From Paenibacillus chondroitinus NBRC 15376 (GTDB lineage Bacteria; Bacillota; Bacilli; Paenibacillales; NBRC-103111): a stretch of DNA of 64,000 nucleotides. Under the pieces are notes generated by a model. It saw nothing but the letters and a program-made list of their open reading frames with translations, had not been told where the DNA came from and did no database searches. The position numbers were made by a program, and so were the translations under genes. Location: the NCBI RefSeq assembly GCF_004000765.1, contig NZ_BILW01000025.1, forward strand, positions 30,720 to 94,719, written 5' to 3'. Below are positions 8,810 through 18,318 of the stretch, one piece after another. Numbering within the stretch: position 1 is the first letter of the stretch; each line of letters begins with the position of its first letter.

Positions 8810-9586
8810 CTAGGGTTGATTAAAAATCCAATCACGAACTTCAGCGTCTTTCACGGGATGAACGAACATAACGTCAGACCGGCTTTTAGCCTCTTTGATT
8901 TCTTTCCGTGTAATGGCGGGGCGGAATCGTAGAAACCGTTTGGTGTTATCCCCGTAAATTTTACATTTGCCACCGTATTTTTTGGCTAATGTAATGTATA
9001 ACATTTCACCTAGACAAGGGATATTCGACGTATCAAACAGATGCTCCAGGCGCTTCTTATTCAGTCCTCCAAGCATCTTCTTAATGATGCCATGACGGAA
9101 GACGGACATCGGGGAGGAGGTGCGGTAGAAGGCATCGGACTCGAAAATCGACTTCCACCGTTCCCAGTCCTTCCACATGTCTCTGGCAGGAGGCCACGAG
9201 GCATTCTTCGGATCGACTTCTTTGCGGAGTATTTTAACCAAGCAGTCGAAGCCATCCATTTTACTTAACAAGTACTCACGAAACCCGCCATTGACAAACA
9301 TGATGTCATATTCCAAATAAACCAGGTACTCATAGGCTATTTTTTTATCCTCAAGAAACCTCATGACATCATAGAAAAACCGGCCGCTGGTACGCTGCTT
9401 CAAAGGACGGCTATAAGGACAGTACAGGACATTCTCGTCTTCGCAAACTTTTTTACCGAAATTCGTATCCTGACCGCCGTTGTAGAAGACGATTTGGACA
9501 TCCTGGGGATTATATTTGCGGATATTCCGAATTTGATTACGCAATGCTTGTTCATTCTCGTGAGCTAATAAAGCCATACAGATCAT
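8810..9586 (-). CDS. Uncharacterised GT-A-like protein, tandem family member 3
   Basis: 258 residues, MICMALLAHENEQ start with AGGAGG upstream. The family landmarks are present (IRNIRKYNP, YNGGQDTNFGKK, YLEYDIMFV, HPVKDAEVRDWIF). It departs at the usual NPMQVYR site, where it reads SPMSVFR, so Asn and Gln of that segment are changed. This suggests altered specificity within the triplicate. Function unknown. Confidence 0.75.
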   Translation of the reverse strand: MICMALLAHENEQALRNQIRNIRKYNPQDVQIVFYNGGQDTNFGKKVCEDENVLYCPYSRPLKQRTSGRFFYDVMRFLEDKKIAYEYLVYLEYDIMFVNGGFREYLLSKMDGFDCLVKILRKEVDPKNASWPPARDMWKDWERWKSIFESDAFYRTSSPMSVFRHGIIKKMLGGLNKKRLEHLFDTSNIPCLGEMLYITLAKKYGGKCKIYGDNTKRFLRFRPAITRKEIKEAKSRSDVMFVHPVKDAEVRDWIFNQP

Positions 9587-9612
9587 GAATGCAGCCTCCT
9601 CTGCCTATACGC

Positions 9613-10734
9613 TTATTTCTGAATCTCGTTATGGAAAAGCGTTAACGCACGAGCGACGGCCTGATCCATATTGTAGTATTTGTAATCAGCCAATCTTCCC
9701 GCAAACAGCACGGTATCTTTGATTTTGTCAGCTTCCGCTTGATACAGCTTGTAGAGTTCTTTGTTTTCATCGCGCGGAATCGGGTAATAAGGTTCATTTT
9801 TACCTATGGTATAGGTTTCAGGGTACACGTAAGAAATGGTTGTTTTGGGAGATTGCTGGCCCGTGAGATGCTTCTGCTCCAGGACCCTTGTGTAGTCGTA
9901 TTCATGCGGATAGTTGACCGTTCCGACTTCCTGATGATACTCGGTATCCAGCGTGTCAAATTCAAAGCGCATGCTGCGGTATGGAAGCTGACCGTGCATA
10001 TAGTCGAAGTACTCATCAATCGGACCTGTATAGATCATTCGTTTGTACGTTATTTCGCCGATGAGCTCTTTGTAGTCGGTGTTTAGCAGGGTTTTAATAT
10101 TCGGATGATTGAGCATTTTGTTGAACATAGGCGTATAGCCGTGTTTGGGGAGTCCTTGATAGGTGTCTTGAAAATAGCGGTTATCCCGTGAGATGTAGAC
10201 AGGGACTCTTGCGGTTACAGACGGAGCAAGTTGTTCCGGATCTAACTCCCAGTGCTTCAGCGTGTATTTGTAGAAAACGTTTTGATAAATAAAATCGGCC
10301 AAGTCGCTTAGTTCTCCGCTTGCGCTTTGGCGAAGCTTCAAGATCGGCACTTTGACGCCATAACCGAAGTGGTCAATCAGCAGCGCTTCCAGCTTTTCTG
10401 CATATTTGGGAGGGAACAAGGCGTAGATGGAGTTGAGATTAAAAGGGACAGGCACCTTCTTGCCGTCAATCACCACGCGCACTTCATGAAAGTAAGGACG
10501 CCATGGGGTGAACATGGAGAGGTAATTCCAAACCATGCTCGAGTTCGTATGAAAGGTATGGGAGCCGTACTTATGAATCAGTATGCCGTGTTCGTCATAG
10601 CAGTCATAGGAGTTGCCGCCAATATGATCTCTTTTGTCGACAATCAGGACCTTCTCTCCCCGTTGGGAGGCAATTCGCTCTGCCAGCGTTGCGCCTGTAA
10701 AGCCTGCGCCAATGATTAACCAATCTGTTTTCAT
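9613..10734 (-). CDS. glf: UDP-galactopyranose mutase
   Basis: 373 residues, full length for the family. The flavoenzyme interconverts UDP-galactopyranose and UDP-galactofuranose, the donor for galactofuranosyl residues. The N-terminal dinucleotide motif GAGFTG (residues 9-14), the GGNSYD segment, KYGSHTFHT and FNLNSIY are hallmark Glf sequences, and the C-terminal GRLADYKYYNMD closes the FAD domain. It sits between the GT-A-like trio and the GT8 gene in the leftward group, implying that the glycan contains Galf. Confidence 0.95.
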   Translation of the reverse strand: MKTDWLIIGAGFTGATLAERIASQRGEKVLIVDKRDHIGGNSYDCYDEHGILIHKYGSHTFHTNSSMVWNYLSMFTPWRPYFHEVRVVIDGKKVPVPFNLNSIYALFPPKYAEKLEALLIDHFGYGVKVPILKLRQSASGELSDLADFIYQNVFYKYTLKHWELDPEQLAPSVTARVPVYISRDNRYFQDTYQGLPKHGYTPMFNKMLNHPNIKTLLNTDYKELIGEITYKRMIYTGPIDEYFDYMHGQLPYRSMRFEFDTLDTEYHQEVGTVNYPHEYDYTRVLEQKHLTGQQSPKTTISYVYPETYTIGKNEPYYPIPRDENKELYKLYQAEADKIKDTVLFAGRLADYKYYNMDQAVARALTLFHNEIQK

Positions 10735-10765
10735 TACTCGACCTCCTGAACGTTGGGTTGTGCCG

Positions 10766-11542
10766 CTAGTCTAGTTTCCAATTGGTTTTTTTCGCATATT
10801 TGAGATACTCATCTTTAAACTTGGGATTGTGCCAGCTGTTCCACGGTTTTTTATCTGTAGTGTAATGAATGATGGCCGGAGCGAAACGCTGATGGTGGGA
10901 ACGGTGCACTTGATAGTTCCATTTGGGGTCGAGCTTTAGCCACTTCTCGTGAAGAACGGCGTTTAAAGCATCCTGATCCATGAATTTAAGCTTCTCTGGA
11001 TTTTTTCTCATATAATGTAGAACTTTCTCCGAGGTTTGATTATCACGCCATTTTTTCAAGTTCAGAAGCAGCACGCCTGCGTTAAAATAGCCAAATTTTT
11101 CAGGAATGGCAAGTTCTTCGAAACGAAGCACTTTACCGGGGATCGGCACAGCGCCGAGATGGTACTTATCAATGTTGACATCCCACAGGTTGGTAATATC
11201 CTCTTTCACAATGAGATCACAATCCAAGTAAAGCGCTTTGCGGACATCCTTCGGCAAGAGGGCTGGAATCGCAATTCGATAGTAGGTTTCTTTACTCAAA
11301 TGATAACGAACGACGACATCTTGAAAGAGAGAGTCCTCTACCGTTAAAAAAGAAAGCTCCACTTGGTAGGATTTCAAGGCATTATGAAGCTTCTGCTTGT
11401 TCTCGTTAGATATTTTGCCGTCGATCACATAGAGGGAGAGGGGCCGATTCGTTGATTTATGTTCGAATAAGGAAGTAAGCATCACTGCCAAATGCTTCAC
11501 GTACTTGTCATTGGTAGCCACGACGATATGGATTCTTTCCAA
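10766..11542 (-). CDS. GT8-family glycosyltransferase
   Basis: 258 residues. The TTG at 11542 is chosen because AAGGAGG lies 7 nt upstream and the product then begins MERIHIVVATNDK, the normal GT8 N-terminus; an open frame to 11653 lacks a ribosome site. The DxD metal-binding site is DCD (residues 107-109) in ALYLDCDLIV. C-terminal HYTTDKKPWNSW is the usual GT8 end. GT8 enzymes are retaining glucosyl-, galactosyl- or GlcNAc-transferases. It heads the leftward group that ends at 6244. Confidence 0.9.
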   Translation of the reverse strand: MERIHIVVATNDKYVKHLAVMLTSLFEHKSTNRPLSLYVIDGKISNENKQKLHNALKSYQVELSFLTVEDSLFQDVVVRYHLSKETYYRIAIPALLPKDVRKALYLDCDLIVKEDITNLWDVNIDKYHLGAVPIPGKVLRFEELAIPEKFGYFNAGVLLLNLKKWRDNQTSEKVLHYMRKNPEKLKFMDQDALNAVLHEKWLKLDPKWNYQVHRSHHQRFAPAIIHYTTDKKPWNSWHNPKFKDEYLKYAKKTNWKLD

Positions 11543-11802
11543 GCGTAATCCTCCTTCGCACACATTGGTTTTTACCCGTCTAGATATTTGTATTACCGGA
11601 GGGAAAGGGTGGTTTGTACGTTTGTCCCGAAAAGCAGAATAAAGCTTGCTCAAGTAGGTAAAAGTTGATTTTTCCTAGGGGTTAGTTATCCGTCCGAGTT
11701 TGTAATAAGACAAGGCGCATACACTTTAAGATGACAGTGATTAATGTCTACCCGCACCTGCGGTTAGCGTCAATGAACTCTACACAACAAGGGAGAGCGG
11801 CC
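11543..11802. other. Divergent intergenic region between GT8 and ugd
   Basis: 260 bases without a gene. On the + strand CATACACT (11718-11725) matches the -10 sequence of sigma-E-type sporulation promoters about 78 nt before the ugd start, but no good -35 was found. No clear promoter was recognised for the leftward GT8 gene. Confidence 0.4.
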
Positions 11803-13128
11803 ATGAAGATTTGCATGATTGGAACTGGTTATGTAGGACTCGTGGTTGGGGCATGTTTGGCGGAAATGGGGCATGAAGTCATTTGCGTGGATAATAATCC
11901 AGCCAAAATATCCGCATTGCTGAACGGTCAATTGCCCATTTACGAACCTGGATTGGAACGGCTGGTTGAACGAAATGTGCTAGAGAGTCGGTTAAGCTTT
12001 TCACTGGATATCAGCGAATCTGTTGCACAGAGCCAATTCATTTTCATCGCTGTAGGAACTCCGCCGGCTGAAGACGGGTCTGCTGATCTTACTTATGTGA
12101 TGAAGGCCGTCGAGCAGATTGGTGCAAGTATCCGGGATTATGCCATTGTGATTACGAAATCAACGGTTCCAATCGGCAGCAGCGAGCGCATACGAGGCAT
12201 CATTGAAGAGCAGTTGAAGAACCGAGGGCTCACGGACTTGGAATTCGATATTGTTTCGAATCCGGAATTTTTAAGAGAAGGCGCTGCCGTCAATGATTTC
12301 TTGAACCCTAACCGAATTGTTGTCGGGAGCAGCAACCCCAGAGCACTGGCTTATATGGAGAAGCTGTATTTGCCGCTTACGAGCAAAGGATTTCCTATCG
12401 TCCACATGGATATTGCCTCTGCTGAGCTTGCCAAATACGCTTCCAACGCGATGTTGGCCACACGGATAAGTTTTATGAATGAAATGGCTGGAATCTGTGA
12501 AGCTGTCGGTGCCGATATTGAACGGGTTCGTCAAGGGATGGAGCTCGATCATCGGATTGGCAGTTACTTTTTATCTGCTGGGGTCGGTTATGGCGGCTCT
12601 TGTTTCCCTAAGGATGTACGGGCTATTATCCAAAGCGCCACAGAGCGTAACATTCCAACGCACATCTTGGAAGCTGTCGATAAAGTGAACCATAAGCAGA
12701 AGCAAAAGTTGTTTGAGATGGTGGTAGGCCATTTCGGTGAAGATTTGAAGGGACTTCGGCTTGCCGTGTGGGGATTATCCTTTAAACCGGAAACCGATGA
12801 TATTCGGGAAGCACCGTCCATCGAGACCATTGAACAGTTAAGGAAACGCGGGGTTCAGATTCACGTTCATGACCCGGTCGCCCTGCAGAATGCGTACCAG
12901 GCTTTAGGCGAAGAGAATATCAAGTATTTCACAGGGCCCTATCAAGCTCTTATGGATGCGGATGCGCTGTTGATATTTACGGAGTGGAAGCAGTATCGGT
13001 CGGCGGACCTTGGCCGTATCAAGAGCTTGCTGAAGCAGCCGGTACTTTTTGACGGAAGGAATTTATTCAATCCCTACATGATGAAAGAAGAGGGATTCGT
13101 CTATCAAAGCATTGGTAGGATGAAGTGA
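11803..13128 (+). CDS. ugd: UDP-glucose 6-dehydrogenase
   Basis: 441 residues. Oxidises UDP-glucose twice with NAD+ to UDP-glucuronate. The ATG at 11803 gives the canonical start MKICMIGTGYVGLVVG with the NAD motif at residues 7-12; GGGAGAG precedes it. The catalytic cysteine is C267 in GYGGSCFPKD, and the C-terminal domain has WGLSFKPETDDIREAPS. Followed 43 bp later by galU, which supplies UDP-glucose, and complemented by the epimerase at 6244. The gene type is often called tuaD or ugd in Bacillales. Confidence 0.95.
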   Translation: MKICMIGTGYVGLVVGACLAEMGHEVICVDNNPAKISALLNGQLPIYEPGLERLVERNVLESRLSFSLDISESVAQSQFIFIAVGTPPAEDGSADLTYVMKAVEQIGASIRDYAIVITKSTVPIGSSERIRGIIEEQLKNRGLTDLEFDIVSNPEFLREGAAVNDFLNPNRIVVGSSNPRALAYMEKLYLPLTSKGFPIVHMDIASAELAKYASNAMLATRISFMNEMAGICEAVGADIERVRQGMELDHRIGSYFLSAGVGYGGSCFPKDVRAIIQSATERNIPTHILEAVDKVNHKQKQKLFEMVVGHFGEDLKGLRLAVWGLSFKPETDDIREAPSIETIEQLRKRGVQIHVHDPVALQNAYQALGEENIKYFTGPYQALMDADALLIFTEWKQYRSADLGRIKSLLKQPVLFDGRNLFNPYMMKEEGFVYQSIGRMK

Positions 13129-13171
13129 TCGTTCATCCTATCCCAATTTATACAGAAGGATGATGATCATT

Positions 13172-14038
13172 ATGAAGGTTCGAAAGGCAATAATTCCTGC
13201 AGCAGGTCTGGGCACCCGGTTTTTGCCGGCAACCAAAGCGATGCCAAAAGAACTGCTGCCGATCATTGATAAACCTACGATTCAGTTTATCGTGGAGGAA
13301 GCGGTTGCTTCAGGCATTGAGGATATCATCATTGTGACGGGAAAAGGCAAGCGGGCGCTGGAGGATCACTTCGACAACGCTTTTGAGCTGGAATACCATT
13401 TGCAGCAAAAAGGAAAGTTAAGAATGCTGGAAAAGGTGCAGGAGCCGGCGCAGCTGATCGATATCCACTACATTCGCCAAAAAGAGCCGAAAGGCTTAGG
13501 CCACGCCATCTGGTGCGCCAGAAAGTTTATTAATGATGAGCCGTTTGCCGTTCTGCTTGGCGATACATTCGTACAGTCCGATGTTCCCTGCTTGAAACAG
13601 ATGATGGATTATTTCGATAGGTACAAAACATCGATTATCGGTGTGCAGCCTGTGAATCCCAAGGATGTTTCGAGCTACGGCATCATTGATGCCCAGCTGT
13701 TGTTTGATCGCTTTTATAATATTACGAAGCTTGTGGAGAAGCCGAAGCCTCAGGAGGCTCCGTCTAATCTAGCCATGATTGGCCGATATATTTTGACTCC
13801 CGCTATTTTCGACATCCTGGAGGGGCAGGAGCCGGGCGTCGGGCAAGAAATCCAGCTGACTGATGCGATCTCGAAGCTGAATGAGCAAGAGGCGGTTCAC
13901 GCTTGTGAGATTAACGGCGTCTGGCATGACGTTGGCGATCATTTGGGTTATGTGAAGGCGATTCTTGATATCTCGGTACAGCGGGAAGATTTGAGACAGC
14001 CGATTTTGGACTATATCCGGTTTATCGAAAGGAAATAA
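13172..14038 (+). CDS. galU: UTP-glucose-1-phosphate uridylyltransferase
   Basis: 288 residues. Makes UDP-glucose from UTP and glucose-1-phosphate. The nucleotide-binding GLGTRFLPATKAMPKE follows the start directly, and HAIWCARKF, LLGDTF and EKPKP mark the family. ATG at 13172 is preferred over 13160 or 13163 because those overlap the AGAAGGA ribosome site; spacing to 13172 is 11 nt. It lies in the same rightward operon as ugd. Confidence 0.93.
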   Translation: MKVRKAIIPAAGLGTRFLPATKAMPKELLPIIDKPTIQFIVEEAVASGIEDIIIVTGKGKRALEDHFDNAFELEYHLQQKGKLRMLEKVQEPAQLIDIHYIRQKEPKGLGHAIWCARKFINDEPFAVLLGDTFVQSDVPCLKQMMDYFDRYKTSIIGVQPVNPKDVSSYGIIDAQLLFDRFYNITKLVEKPKPQEAPSNLAMIGRYILTPAIFDILEGQEPGVGQEIQLTDAISKLNEQEAVHACEINGVWHDVGDHLGYVKAILDISVQREDLRQPILDYIRFIERK

Positions 14039-14065
14039 CGATTGGGTTAAAAAGGAGCGAGCGAA

Positions 14066-16006
14066 ATGACGCGATTTAAAGTCAAAGGTGACAAGAGGTT
14101 TCTTGTAATCGGCAGAGTGGGCGATACCTCTATCCATCAGCAATGGCTGCAGCCTGCGGAGTATAAAAACTTCGATCTTTGTCTTAGTTATTTCGGAAAT
14201 ACGCCGCAAAGGTATGCAAACGATTGTGACTTCTATCATGAAATCCCAGGGTTGAAATGGCCTACGGTGAAGGATACGATTGAAGCCTTTGGGGATGGAA
14301 TCTATCACTATGATGCCATCTGGATGCCGGATGATGATATAAGCGCGAATGCTTATGACATTAATCGCATGTTTAAGATTTTCATGGAGCAAGGTCTGGA
14401 GCTTGCACAGCCGAGCTTAACACAAGACTCCTACTACGGACATGGAATCACGCTGCAAAATAGCAATTACTATTTACGATATTCCCAGTTTATTGAACCT
14501 ATGGTTCCACTTTACACGAGAGAAACTTTCCAGAAGCTTTTGCCTACGTTTGAAAAAAGTGAATCGGGCTGGGGTCTTGATTTTGTTTGGCCTAAGGTCC
14601 TGGGATATCCGCATCAGAAATTAGCCATTATCGATGAGGTCGCTGTCAAACATACAAGACGTGTCGGGGGCGGCGAGCTCTATAAAAATATATCAGGCTC
14701 CCAATGGGACGATTTGTATCGAATTACTGCCGAATATGATGCACCCATTAACTTCCGGATGACCCATTATGGCGGCAAACCGAAGGGCAAACGCGTCATG
14801 TTTGCGCTGTTGGCTCACAAAGATGAGCACGTCCTTGCCGCACAGATTGAGAATATTCGTAAATTCAACCCGGAAGCCGGCATTGTCCTTTATAACGGAG
14901 GCGAAGACAGCCAATTCGGGAAAGGCATGAATGCCGCCGTCTGCGAGTACAGCCGCCACTTGACCTGGGGACACCTGGCGCCCTTTCTATGGGACGTAAT
15001 GAAATGGCTGGATGAGCATAAGGTGAACTACGAATATTTGGTGAATCTTGACGATGATATGCTCTTCGTGAAGCCTGGCTTCGAGGCTTATCTGGATCAT
15101 ACGATGCGGGGCTACGACTGTATGGGCTGGGATATGCAAACCTGCCGCAGCGTTCGTGAGGCAGACAACATGAATAAGCAATCGATGTGGAAGGAATGGG
15201 GGCGTTGGGGCTCCTTGTTCCAGACCGACCATTTCCTTCGCTACTTTAATCCTACGCAGGTTTACCGGCGTGGCATTGTGAAGAAGATGCTGAAAGCTGC
15301 GGATGTCTCGTTGGTCGATCAATGGCTCTCCGAAAGTCAAGTTGTGGCTTTGGAGGAGTTTTTCTTCGTCACTTTCGCTGCCTCATTGGGTGGGAAATGC
15401 CGTGAGTTTCCACGGGACCAACGGTTGAATGTGATGCGGCATGAGCATGAAATTGAGCAAAATGAAGCACACGCCGCCATGCACCATTACATGTATCATA
15501 CGATCCATCCTGTCAAAGGAGATCGGCTCCTTCACCTGCACAACCAGCTGATGGCCGGGGATATTCCTTATGTGGATCCGAATCCGCCACAGCCGCAGCC
15601 GCAGCCGCAAACGCAACCGCAACCGCAACCGAGTCCATCTGCGCAAGCAAGGCGTCCATTGATACGAAGGAAACGCGTTGTCCTGAAGAAAAGGCTGCTT
15701 CCGAGGAAAAAGCCGATGCTGAAAAAAGCAACGGGCAAGAGAAAGAAAGTGCTGAACAATAAAAAGCCGCTTCTAAAGAAAAGAGTGAAGACGGTTAAGG
15801 CAGTTAAGACAATTAAAACAATTAAAACAATTAGAACAATTAGAACAGTTAAACCGGTGAAGGCAGTCATTCCTAAGAAGCCCAAAAGTGGGAAGAAGCG
15901 CATTCAGCCTAAAGTAGGCATGAAGAAACTTTCGGCTCCAGGAAGAGGTTGGGCTAAGCCCCAGTCGACCATATGGAGCAAGTTTGGCAAGCAGGTGGGC
16001 GCGTAG
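14066..16006 (+). CDS. DUF707 domain fused to the GT-A-like family domain, with basic tail
   Basis: 646 residues in three parts. Residues ~10-230 match DUF707 (IWMPDDDI, LELAQPSL, GWGLDFVWPKVLGY, IIDEVAVKHT), a family thought to contain glycosyltransferases. Residues ~242-490 are the same domain as in the 7235/8019/8810 trio, with MFALLAHKDE, YNGGEDSQFGK, a DDD (about 329-331), FNPTQVYRR and HPVKGD. Residues ~505-646 are a Pro-Gln linker and a very Lys/Arg-rich tail with short TIKTIR repeats. The ATG follows AAGGAGCGAGCGA. A two-headed transferase is the best guess; the activity is unproven. Confidence 0.8.
   Translation: MTRFKVKGDKRFLVIGRVGDTSIHQQWLQPAEYKNFDLCLSYFGNTPQRYANDCDFYHEIPGLKWPTVKDTIEAFGDGIYHYDAIWMPDDDISANAYDINRMFKIFMEQGLELAQPSLTQDSYYGHGITLQNSNYYLRYSQFIEPMVPLYTRETFQKLLPTFEKSESGWGLDFVWPKVLGYPHQKLAIIDEVAVKHTRRVGGGELYKNISGSQWDDLYRITAEYDAPINFRMTHYGGKPKGKRVMFALLAHKDEHVLAAQIENIRKFNPEAGIVLYNGGEDSQFGKGMNAAVCEYSRHLTWGHLAPFLWDVMKWLDEHKVNYEYLVNLDDDMLFVKPGFEAYLDHTMRGYDCMGWDMQTCRSVREADNMNKQSMWKEWGRWGSLFQTDHFLRYFNPTQVYRRGIVKKMLKAADVSLVDQWLSESQVVALEEFFFVTFAASLGGKCREFPRDQRLNVMRHEHEIEQNEAHAAMHHYMYHTIHPVKGDRLLHLHNQLMAGDIPYVDPNPPQPQPQPQTQPQPQPSPSAQARRPLIRRKRVVLKKRLLPRKKPMLKKATGKRKKVLNNKKPLLKKRVKTVKAVKTIKTIKTIRTIRTVKPVKAVIPKKPKSGKKRIQPKVGMKKLSAPGRGWAKPQSTIWSKFGKQVGA
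15588..15632 (+). repeat. Pro-Gln codon repeat inside the DUF707 fusion gene
   Basis: About 45 bases of CCGCAG/CCGCAA alternation encode a (PQ)n linker between the second catalytic-looking domain and the basic tail. Such tracts can change length by slippage in steps of six. Confidence 0.8.
15795..15860 (+). repeat. 9-bp tandem repeats in the basic tail
   Basis: Units of the type ACAATTAAA and ACAATTAGA repeat about seven times, encoding T-[IV]-[KR] triplets. The frame is kept by any change in copy number. Confidence 0.8.
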
Positions 16007-16074
16007 ATCTAACCATGTGGCGTAATTCTGAGGATTAAAACCTCCACGAAGAATCACTGATTGGAGTGGTAAAG

Positions 16075-17229
16075 ATGAAGATTGCATTTATTTGCACTGA
16101 AATGCTTACCGTTCCGCCTATTAGGGGTGGCGCCATTCAAATTCTAATCAATGGCGTCACCCCGCATATTGGCAGTAGGCATGATCTCACGATTTTCTGC
16201 ATTACGGACCCCGATCTCCCCAATCGGGAAGTGGTTGACGGAGTCAAATATATACGGATTCCGCGCGAGGATTATGTGAACGACGTTGCCAAAGAGCTGT
16301 CTAAGCAGCGCGCCGGCAACCAAAAGTATGATGTGATCCACGTATTTAACCGTCCGAAAAATGTGCCTGTATATAAAGCAGCCATGCCGAACGCCCGTTT
16401 TGTCGTCAGCTGCCATAATGAGATGTTCCGAGAAGGAAAGATCACACCGGAAGTGGGTCGTTCCGTAATCAAAATGGTTCATAAAATTATGTCGATTTCC
16501 AATTATATCGGCCAAACGATTATCAGCCGTTTCCCTTCGGCCAAGGGAAAAGTGAAGACGGTATACTCAGGTATCAACTTACACCATTATAAGCCGATCT
16601 GGACACCGGAAGCGCAGGATCTCCGGAAGGAACTCCGCCAAAAATATGGCGTGGACAATAAAAAGGTCATTTTATTCGTTGGGCGATTAAGCAAAACGAA
16701 AGGTCCCGACGTGTTGATCAAAGCCGTTGAGCAGGTAAGCAAAACCCACAAAGATGTCGTGCTCGTTATTATCGGAAGTAAATGGTTCCATAATGAGCAG
16801 TTGGATGAGTACGGGGCAAATCTTCGCCAACTGGCCAAATCGCTTGGGGACCAGGTGATCTTCACAGGTTTTGTTCCACCGAGCGAGATTCCCGTCCACT
16901 ATTTGCTAGGAGATATTTTCGTTTGCTCTTCCCAGTGGCAGGAACCTCTGGCGAGAGTTCATTTTGAAGCGATGGGTGCGGGACTTCCAATCATTACAAC
17001 CAATCGCGGAGGGAATGCAGAAATTATCAAACCGAATGCTAACGGTATTGTGATCGAAGATTACAGCAATCCAGGGGCATTCGTAAAGGCGATTACATTT
17101 CTGCTATCCAATCCTGCCGAAGCGCTGCGTTTAGGCAAAGCAGGCAGAGCGGTTGTAGAGAGCAACTTTGGTTTCGAGCATGCGGCTAAGCGGCTTGAAA
17201 ACTTATACGCCCCAGACAAAAGCAAATGA
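16075..17229 (+). CDS. GT4-family glycosyltransferase (paralogue of the gene at 4349)
   Basis: 384 residues, MKIAFICTEML start at ATG 16075, 8 nt after TTGGAG; GTG 16066 overlaps that ribosome site. Contains GRLSKTKG and EPLARVHFE (about residues 290-298). Strong identity to the 4349 product runs through the whole length, including the leader sequence, so the two arose by duplication with 11 kb of other genes now between them. It lies 68 bp after the DUF707 fusion gene, probably in the same operon. Confidence 0.9.
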   Translation: MKIAFICTEMLTVPPIRGGAIQILINGVTPHIGSRHDLTIFCITDPDLPNREVVDGVKYIRIPREDYVNDVAKELSKQRAGNQKYDVIHVFNRPKNVPVYKAAMPNARFVVSCHNEMFREGKITPEVGRSVIKMVHKIMSISNYIGQTIISRFPSAKGKVKTVYSGINLHHYKPIWTPEAQDLRKELRQKYGVDNKKVILFVGRLSKTKGPDVLIKAVEQVSKTHKDVVLVIIGSKWFHNEQLDEYGANLRQLAKSLGDQVIFTGFVPPSEIPVHYLLGDIFVCSSQWQEPLARVHFEAMGAGLPIITTNRGGNAEIIKPNANGIVIEDYSNPGAFVKAITFLLSNPAEALRLGKAGRAVVESNFGFEHAAKRLENLYAPDKSK

Positions 17230-17268
17230 GCTTAAAGCTTGAGGCCATACATCTACGGAGGTGTCAGC

Positions 17269-18318
17269 ATGGATACTACTTTTTCGGACGTAGTGAAGAA
17301 GGTTATGACGCATTATCCTTTGAAGGTGAAAAATATTTATCTCTTATCCTTTAAAGGGAAAAAAGCAGTCTGGTCCATCCAAACCGACATGGGTGAATGG
17401 ATTATGAAAAAGGTTCCATTCGATGAAACCCATATTGATTTCATGCTCCATGCCATTACCTATCTCAAAAACAATGGCGTTAACACGCCTGGTGTGCTCA
17501 AAACCAGTTCTGGCGAAGGTTATGTGAAATTAAATGGGGAATATTTCGTCGTTTTTGAAACCGTATACGGACGTTCACCGGAATATAACAATGATGGTGA
17601 TTTAGCTCTCATGCTAAAAGGAATGGCAGCTTTTCATAAAGCATCAAGAGGGATTGAATCCCCCAACGGTTTCTACCCTTCCTATCTGTTGACGAAATGG
17701 AAATCGGATTTGCAAACGAGAATGGAACGCCTGAAAGCCTGGAAAGAGCAGCGCCACCAGGTTAAAAATAAAAATGAGTTTGACCGTGTCTTCCTAGCGA
17801 ATGTAGATACGTTCCTACAGCAAGCGCAAGCAGCGCTTACGACACTGAATCAGCCGTATTTTGAACAGTGGGTGAAGGAAACAGAGAAGACCAAAACATT
17901 GTGCCATCAAGATTTTGCGGCGGGTAACTTGGTTGTAGGCAAAGACGGAAAGCTCTATGTCTACGACATGGATTCCTTGACGGTAGATCTGCCTGTGCGC
18001 GATATGAGGAAAATATTAAACAAGGTCATGAAGAAGGACGCCAGCTGGAACCTCCCGATGATGCTCAAAATGATGAAGTTTTACCAGCAAGTTAATCCTT
18101 TGACGAAAGAACAATATCTGATTCTGGCAGCAGATATTCAGTTTCCTCATTTATTTTACGGACAAGTGTCCAAATATTATGAAAACCGTGAGGACCAATG
18201 GACGGTTGACAAACATATCGTCCGTTTGAAAGATATGATTTCTACCGAGCTAAGTAAAAATGCGGTTCTGAAATCGTTCCTCGCCCGTCTGGATGAGGTG
18301 GTGAAACGTGGTTCCTAG
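17269..18318 (+). CDS. CotS-family spore coat kinase-like protein
   Basis: 349 residues, start MDTTFSDVVKK after ACGGAGGTG. Has the aminoglycoside-phosphotransferase/choline-kinase fold: catalytic-loop HQDFAAGN (near residue 212) and the metal-binding YDMDS (near 231). This combination with the LPVRDMRKIL segment is typical of CotS/YutH-type spore coat proteins of Bacillales, which are inner-coat associated. It overlaps its paralogue at 18308 by 11 nt. Its presence points to a spore-related role for the glycan cluster. Confidence 0.85.
   Translation: MDTTFSDVVKKVMTHYPLKVKNIYLLSFKGKKAVWSIQTDMGEWIMKKVPFDETHIDFMLHAITYLKNNGVNTPGVLKTSSGEGYVKLNGEYFVVFETVYGRSPEYNNDGDLALMLKGMAAFHKASRGIESPNGFYPSYLLTKWKSDLQTRMERLKAWKEQRHQVKNKNEFDRVFLANVDTFLQQAQAALTTLNQPYFEQWVKETEKTKTLCHQDFAAGNLVVGKDGKLYVYDMDSLTVDLPVRDMRKILNKVMKKDASWNLPMMLKMMKFYQQVNPLTKEQYLILAADIQFPHLFYGQVSKYYENREDQWTVDKHIVRLKDMISTELSKNAVLKSFLARLDEVVKRGS

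Noticed and set aside
15383..15903. Antisense frames rich in Leu/Arg and Val-Leu-Ile repeats opposite the DUF707 fusion tail
   Set aside because: They mirror the (PQ)n and T-I-K repeats of the real gene.
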